This document shows positions 59,640 through 64,000 of a stretch of DNA of 64,000 bases, one piece after another. Each line of letters starts with the position of its first letter. Position 1 is the first letter of the stretch. Made by a program: the position numbers and the translations under genes. A model generated the notes under the pieces. That model searched no databases, was not told the DNA's origin, and saw only the letters and a program-made list of their open reading frames with translations. The DNA is from Glycine soja (lineage: Eukaryota > Streptophyta > Magnoliopsida > Fabales > Fabaceae), in the NCBI RefSeq assembly GCF_004193775.1, contig NC_041011.1:40741167-40805166 (forward strand). The letters run 5' to 3'.

Positions 59640-60786
59640 CTCCAAGATTGAATCCTCTTTTTGGCCTCTTCCGTACTTAGCTCTTTGGAAATGTACTTTT
59701 CTCAACTTCATTGGCCTTTAAGTGGTTCATTTTGTCGTAGTTTTTCTTTTTTAAGGAAGTTACACATTAATTTGAAACATGTTGCTTTTTCTTGGAAGAT
59801 CGCCATGCATTAACTCTTTCATATCTTCACCATTTCTAGCTTGGAGAATTTCTCCTGAGTCTGGTGTTGCTTGTCTTGCTCTTTTACTTCCAACATTTTT
59901 AGAGGTTTGTGCCATCATATCTCTGGATGCAGGAACATAGCCATCTTTACTAGTTTTCCACCAGTATTTTTCGAGGCTGGTTTTGGGGGACCATGCATTG
60001 GAGCCTCTTTCTGGATATTTACTGAAGCAAACGCTGATGGTGAGACACCCTGGAATCCAAAACTAACAACATGAGCTTTTTAAATGGCTTCTTACATTGT
60101 TGACACAGTAAGTATGCATTTACAAATCGGATGAGGAACTGGTACTTAGCATTACAATGTTGGCAAGATGTCCAGAATATCATTTGTCCAGCTTGGTTGT
60201 TGAAACCAGTGGAGTTTGGATAAGAATTCTTCTGATGAACACTTGCCTTTGCATCATATTTTGCAGCAAACACATTCCCATTAGAGAAATGGCATGAACC
60301 AGAACTCTTCTGATTATTTGTTGCATTTGCATTATGTTTTGCATCAAACACATTCCCATTTGAGTAATGGTGTGAGGTCTTAGGTGCAGCACCTGTCGCA
60401 GCGGCTCCGAACTTGATGTCATACAAAGTACACTTTGTTTGGTCACTCAAGACCCCATTGGCTTCCCCAATCAACATGAATGCAGCTTCTTCACCGACAA
60501 ACTTATTCTTATCAATATCAGGATGAAGTAGCAGTGCAAGCTTCCAGTACTGTTTCTTTAGGGTTGCTTCATCAGCCAACCTTTCAATCTGAAGAATTGC
60601 ATACCAGTCCATTTCAGAGCCAGAGAGATTTTTCTGAGCAGGAATGTGAACCTCACAAACCGTAATAATCTGGGGAATGTTTTTAGCCTTGGTAGCAAAC
60701 TTGAGTGCCTCCACAAATTCACCTCTTTGCGTTCTAGCTCCAGCAATTTGCCTAGCCCTTAAACCCTCATCCTTGTTGCACTCCAT
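59640..60786 (-). pseudogene. DnaJ (J-domain) protein pseudogene
   Basis: Minus-strand frame from ATG 60786 (MECNKDEGLRARQIAG). A helical N-terminus is followed by a J domain (DWYAILQIERLADEATLKKQ, then LLHPD with the HPD motif intact). Next comes a Ser/Asn-rich linker with a duplicated SNGNVF.AK unit, then a Cys-rich patch (FWTSCQHCNAKYQF, LLCQQCKKPFK). This is the layout of plant nuclear-type J proteins that normally end in DUF3444. Two extra residues (Ile-Asp) sit inside the usual HPDKNKF. After KKPFK, two extra A bases shift the frame near 60077. The expected continuation GVSPSAFASVNIQKEAPMHG is readable in another frame. Further shifts follow near 59953 and 59815, with stops after HVSN and STFPKS. 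The rest is lost at a LINE fragment. The N-terminal 255 codons could still give a truncated J protein. Confidence 0.8.
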
Positions 60787-61672
60787 TGAAGAATTCAAAT
60801 CAAAATCCAACCATTGCTAGTTCTCTCAATCTCACACTAAAAGTCTAAAACGTAGAAAGCGCAACTTGCATAATTCTTTCTACCTATTCACATTCCAGAA
60901 GCAACACACTATTTTTCACCACCTGATTAACACAAACGAACGTAACTACCACATATCATGCAATAATGCTGAAATAAAACATAGTATATGTACTGTATGA
61001 ACCATAAACACAATGTATGTATCGATTATGAAAGAAAAAAATTGGGCAATTAGGAGCTAAGACAAAATGTACCTAGTTTGGAACTGTGAAGTACGAGGAT
61101 CTTGGGATTTTCATTTGAAAACAATGCTTTACTTGGTTCTCCAAGTTGAAGGATAGGAATACTGAGAAAAGGGTGGAAAACCCCTTGGTAGAGAACATGC
61201 TAGACATGGAGTGGGATTAAAGGATGATAAAAAAAAAAAAAAAGTGTATAGTAGTGAAATCCACCAATCTAGGAACCATTTTAACCCACTATTACAATTT
61301 TAGGAAGGACAAAATGTGAATTTGAATTTCATTATCTAATATTTTTTAATACCTTTTAATCTTGAGGATTTGAATTTTTATTTTTTTTAATGAAATATTG
61401 AGAACTTGAGTTCAAATCTTGTCATTAAATATTAAATATTTCTATAAATCAGTGTCATTAAACTTGATTCGGATCAACTGATTAACTCGATTGATCCGGA
61501 AATGGGTCAGCTGACCAGTCTGAGCTATTTTATGGTTCTGCACAAATGTCAAATGCACACACACTTTCCCATGATTGCTACACGCCACCCAGCACCAGCT
61601 ACACGATTCCATGTACCTGTCTCACGTTTTCTAGTGTTGTCCAACGTTATTTTTAAATTCAAATTGCAATAG
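60787..61672. other. Intergenic: old DnaJ 5' flank
   Basis: Probable former leader and promoter of the DnaJ pseudogene, then spacer to the MULE-like element. No coding sequence recognised. Confidence 0.55.
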
Positions 61673-61903
61673 AAATAAAATGAATGAATAAGCATTTTGG
61701 TTCCTGTTTTTGTAGTTATTTTGCATATTAGTCCTTATCCTATTGAAATGTAAAAAATAATTCTTATCTTTACATTTGTTATGCAAATAAGTTTCTATTG
61801 TTAAAATCCAATTTTCTCTATTAGTCAAATGTTTATGTGGACCCATGTGACAATTATGTGTCCATGTCCGTTATAGACACCATTACGCAACATTGTTTAA
61901 ATC

Positions 61904-62400
61904 CTACCCACCAAAAAAGGAGAAAAACCCTCGTTTGGGCTGTTCTTCCACTACCACGATCTGCATGCTATCTTGCTCCACGAGCCTCCATGCGGCTTGT
62001 TCGAACGCCAACCCGGCCAAAGTGGGAGGCTTGTTGAGCACAAGAGGGTACCCTCTATTGGTGCTTCTAATAACTTCACTAACCTCACGATGAGGATGAA
62101 GTCGGTGGTGGTGCTCTTGCCTACGCCATCCTTGTCAGAGGTGATGACAACAATGCGGGGGATGGAGTCGGAGAGCTCGGGCTTACGATTCCACTGGAGG
62201 AGGGCAGAGGGGGATTTGGGTTTTGGAGGGGAAGAGGGGAGAATGGGGGTGGAGGAGGAATGCGGAGTTGGGGGCGGTGGTGGCGTCGGGAAGAAGGTGG
62301 AGAGATGAGATTGGGAAGGGGAGAGAGGGAGAGGGAGAAGAAGATGAATGATGATGAAGAAGAAGCACAATGGTTGAGTGAGACTCTTCTGAAGCCCATT
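61904..62400 (-). pseudogene. Chloroplast division-site protein MinD, internally deleted copy
   Basis: On the minus strand a Ser/Pro-rich transit-peptide-like stretch is followed by LLQWNRKPEL, PRIVVITSDKDGVGKSTTT, then DFILI. In another frame follow SEVIRSTNRG, YPLVLNKPPTLAGLAFEQAA and a normal MinD end (WRLVEQDSM, KRGFFSFFGG, stop at 61904). MinD is a ParA-type ATPase that places the plastid division ring. About 200 central residues are missing in two deletions, joined at TTT|DFILI and shortly before SEVIR. The Walker A motif GKGGVGKT has become DKDGVGKS. No functional product is expected. It lies inside the MULE-like inverted repeats, so it was most likely captured and rearranged by the element. 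Confidence 0.82.
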
Positions 62401-62654
62401 CTTCTCCCACTTCAATCCTCTTATTTTTCATTTTGAAACAATATTAATTATCGAATCTAGCTTCGAGCTTCGTTGTTTGGTTACCGTTTATCAGATGGGT
62501 ATGTTTGAATTGTGATAAAAGAGTGATTTTTTTAACAAAGTAATGTAATACGGTGCATTCCGCATTTTGTGTTTGTTAAGTTGTGTTAGGATCATACGAG
62601 GTACTTGGCTGAGTGCGAGTTCGAAGCCCTTAAGGAGCGTGTTTCAGGGAAAAG

Positions 62655-62780
62655 AATGGGCTTCAGAAGAGTCTCTTGTATAAATGCCTCAAGTGAATAG
62701 GGGAAGGGGAGAAAGGGAGAGGGAGAAGAAGAAGATGAATGATGATGAAGAAGAAGCACAGTGATTGAGTGAGTGAACAC
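62655..62780. repeat. Second, rearranged copy of the MinD 5' segment
   Basis: Segment 62701-62772 repeats 62314-62382 in direct orientation (GGGAAGGGGAGA, GATGAATGATGATGAAGAAG, AGCACA, TTGAGTGAG). Just before it, GGGCTTCAGAAGAGTCTC (62657-62674) is the reverse complement of 62381-62398. The 5' part of the captured gene has thus been copied both directly and inverted inside the element. Confidence 0.75.
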
Positions 62781-63094
62781 TGAAACTGAGAAATGAAAGG
62801 GAAGAAGGTTGATTCTTTCGACGGCTTCGGTTCTTTTCTGGCAAGGAGTATTTTGCAACACTGACAATAATAGTGTCACGTCAAATAGTTTACATGACAC
62901 TATAATTATCAATAATGCATCTCACTAACGACGTTACCTTTGAATTTAACGGCAATGACTATTTTGCAATACTCATGCAAAGATAGAGATTACTTTTTAC
63001 ATTTCGAGAGACTAATATGCAAAATGACTACAAAGACAGAGACCAAAATGTCTATTCATTTTAAATAAAATTAACAACAAAAGATAAATAATTG

Positions 63095-63340
63095 TTTTCA
63101 TACTTGAATACTTGTATGAATTGGAACCCTTATCCCAAGGGATAAGAGAAGCAAGCAGAACTGTTGAACCAACTTGAAATAGTTGACATTTGAATCATAG
63201 TTTTTAAAACTGGTCCGGTGACTTTTCATACTTGTATGAATTCGAACCCTTGTCCCAAGGGATAAGAAAAGCAAGCAGAACTATTGAACCTACTTAAAAT
63301 AGTTGACATTTGAATCATAATTTTAAAAATAAACCCTGTG
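63095..63340. repeat. 120-bp tandem duplication
   Basis: CTTGTATGAATTGGAACCCT (63111) and CTTGTATGAATTCGAACCCT (63231) begin two near-identical copies. Both continue through CCCAAGGGATAAG, AGCAAGCAGAACT and ATAGTTGACATTTGAATCAT. GGGTTCGAATTC, on the minus strand of the second copy, resembles a tRNA-type B box, but no full tRNA or SINE can be assembled. Confidence 0.85.
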
Positions 63341-64000
63341 ACTGATCCAGCACTAGATTATTTTGTATTTAAAGTGAACATGCACTCTACCTCTTACTCA
63401 TAATTAGTCATCCGTCTAATCTCTGGTATTAATGGATTATAATAAATAATCACTACTGGACGCATACGCATAACGCATATAAGCTTTAAAATATTGATGT
63501 GTTTTTTAACCCGATGACTGATGACTGAATAATCATGAGTAAGAGATGGAGTGCATAGTTTTAAAAAGTAACGCATTCAAATTCACTTTAAAAAAACACA
63601 AACAAAATATAAACAACATAACTTAAAAAAATTACTATTATCTCAAACATTTAACATTAAAGGTATCAACAACAATATATATCAATATCCATATTAAAAT
63701 AAAATATAATCATATCACATCAATGTAATATAAAATACAAAAAATAAATCTAAAGTTTCAAACTACAATTTTAAAAAATGATCTGAGACCACAATTTCAG
63801 CAGCAATTCAATCGTTATTGTGGTTATTTCTAAGTCAATTTAACTCAACAAAAAATACAATTGCGGCCAAAAAACGCTCAACAATGAATGAAAAGATCAA
63901 ATTAACTCAAAATCACACAAAAAAACTAAAATAAAACAAAAATGAAAAAAAAAATTAGTTGGACTCACTTGCTGCTCTAGACAACATTGCAGATGAACTG
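63341..64000. other. Terminal spacer
   Basis: AT-rich spacer to the window end with no supported gene. A minus-strand GTGAGT near 63963-63968 with open frames beyond it might be the edge of an exon lying outside the window. Confidence 0.45.

Larger units (their letters stand above)
61673..63071. mobile_element. Pack-MULE-like element carrying MinD sequence
   Basis: Segments 61682 to about 61810 and 63062 to about 62930 are inverted repeats of about 125 bp, alike at most positions by eye. Shared blocks are CATTTTGGT, TTTGTAGT, ATTTTGCATATTAGTC, GAAATGTAAAAA and TATCTTT. Outside them the same 9-mer AAATAAAAT occurs at 61673-61681 and 63063-63071, the target-duplication length of Mutator-like elements. 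There is no transposase. The 1.38-kb interior carries pieces of a chloroplast MinD gene plus an extra partial copy of its 5' part. Long terminal inverted repeats, 9-bp duplication and host-gene cargo define a Pack-MULE. The superfamily call is inference, and the AT-rich duplication could be chance. Confidence 0.6.

Noticed and set aside
63969..64000. Possible minus-strand exon with GTGAGT donor at the window edge
   Set aside because: Only about 30 bases are visible and two frames are open; not enough to call.
1..64000. tRNA, rRNA, CRISPR, bacterial operons or viral genomes
   Set aside because: None seen; base composition, introns and repeats are those of plant nuclear DNA.

Overview
This window looks like nuclear DNA of a eudicot plant, most likely a legume of the soybean group. 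Its genes are split by short GT-AG introns into plant-specific families: a gibberellin receptor, an FAF-domain protein, a plant histidine phosphotransfer protein, a receptor-like cytoplasmic kinase and a BCAS3-type ATG18. They sit in very AT-rich spacers full of (AT)n tracts and decayed retrotransposons. The legume assignment is an impression from the protein sequences; no search was run.

Layout: 0.6-2.7 kb holds the 3' exons of a Tim44-related gene with an in-frame TGA. A short unrecognised ORF follows (3.35-3.9 kb). A decayed Ty1/copia element lies at 4.3-7.7 kb with a MITE-like element inside it. A full-length but dead phosphoglycerate-mutase-like gene runs on the minus strand (8.3-10.5 kb). 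An FAF-domain gene (minus, 12.4-13.2 kb) is followed by a nine-exon RLCK gene (plus, 16.0-19.5 kb) and a nine-exon ATG18f-like gene (plus, 21.7-27.9 kb) with a retrotransposon gag/PBS remnant in one intron. A long gene-poor stretch (28-35.7 kb) leads to a six-exon histidine phosphotransfer gene (35.75-37.0 kb). Another spacer contains a copia RT fragment and a 194-bp tandem repeat (41.6-42.4 kb). An intronless tail-anchored coiled-coil gene lies at 44.7-46.4 kb, a LINE fragment flanked by an 11-bp duplication at 47.8-48.8 kb, GID1 on the minus strand at 49.8-51.5 kb and cyclin-L at 54.4-57.4 kb. The last 5 kb is a graveyard: LINE zinc-binding RT, a frameshifted DnaJ gene, and a Pack-MULE-like element carrying an internally deleted chloroplast MinD copy, followed by a 120-bp tandem duplication.

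The live genes do not form a pathway. GID1 (gibberellin perception), the phosphotransfer protein (cytokinin two-component relay), RLCK (signalling), FAF (meristem size), ATG18 (autophagy) and cyclin-L (splicing/transcription kinase partner) are ordinary euchromatic neighbours. I found no sign of a new defence or biosynthetic system. The most informative oddities are the gene-capturing MULE-like element, the tripled splice donor in cyclin-L, the GC-AG intron in the kinase, and three independently decayed gene copies (Tim44-related, phosphoglycerate mutase, DnaJ), which fit a genome with duplicated segments losing redundant copies. Splice sites were assigned by eye from reading-frame continuity and GT/AG (or GC/AG) borders; exon coordinates could be off by a few bases.
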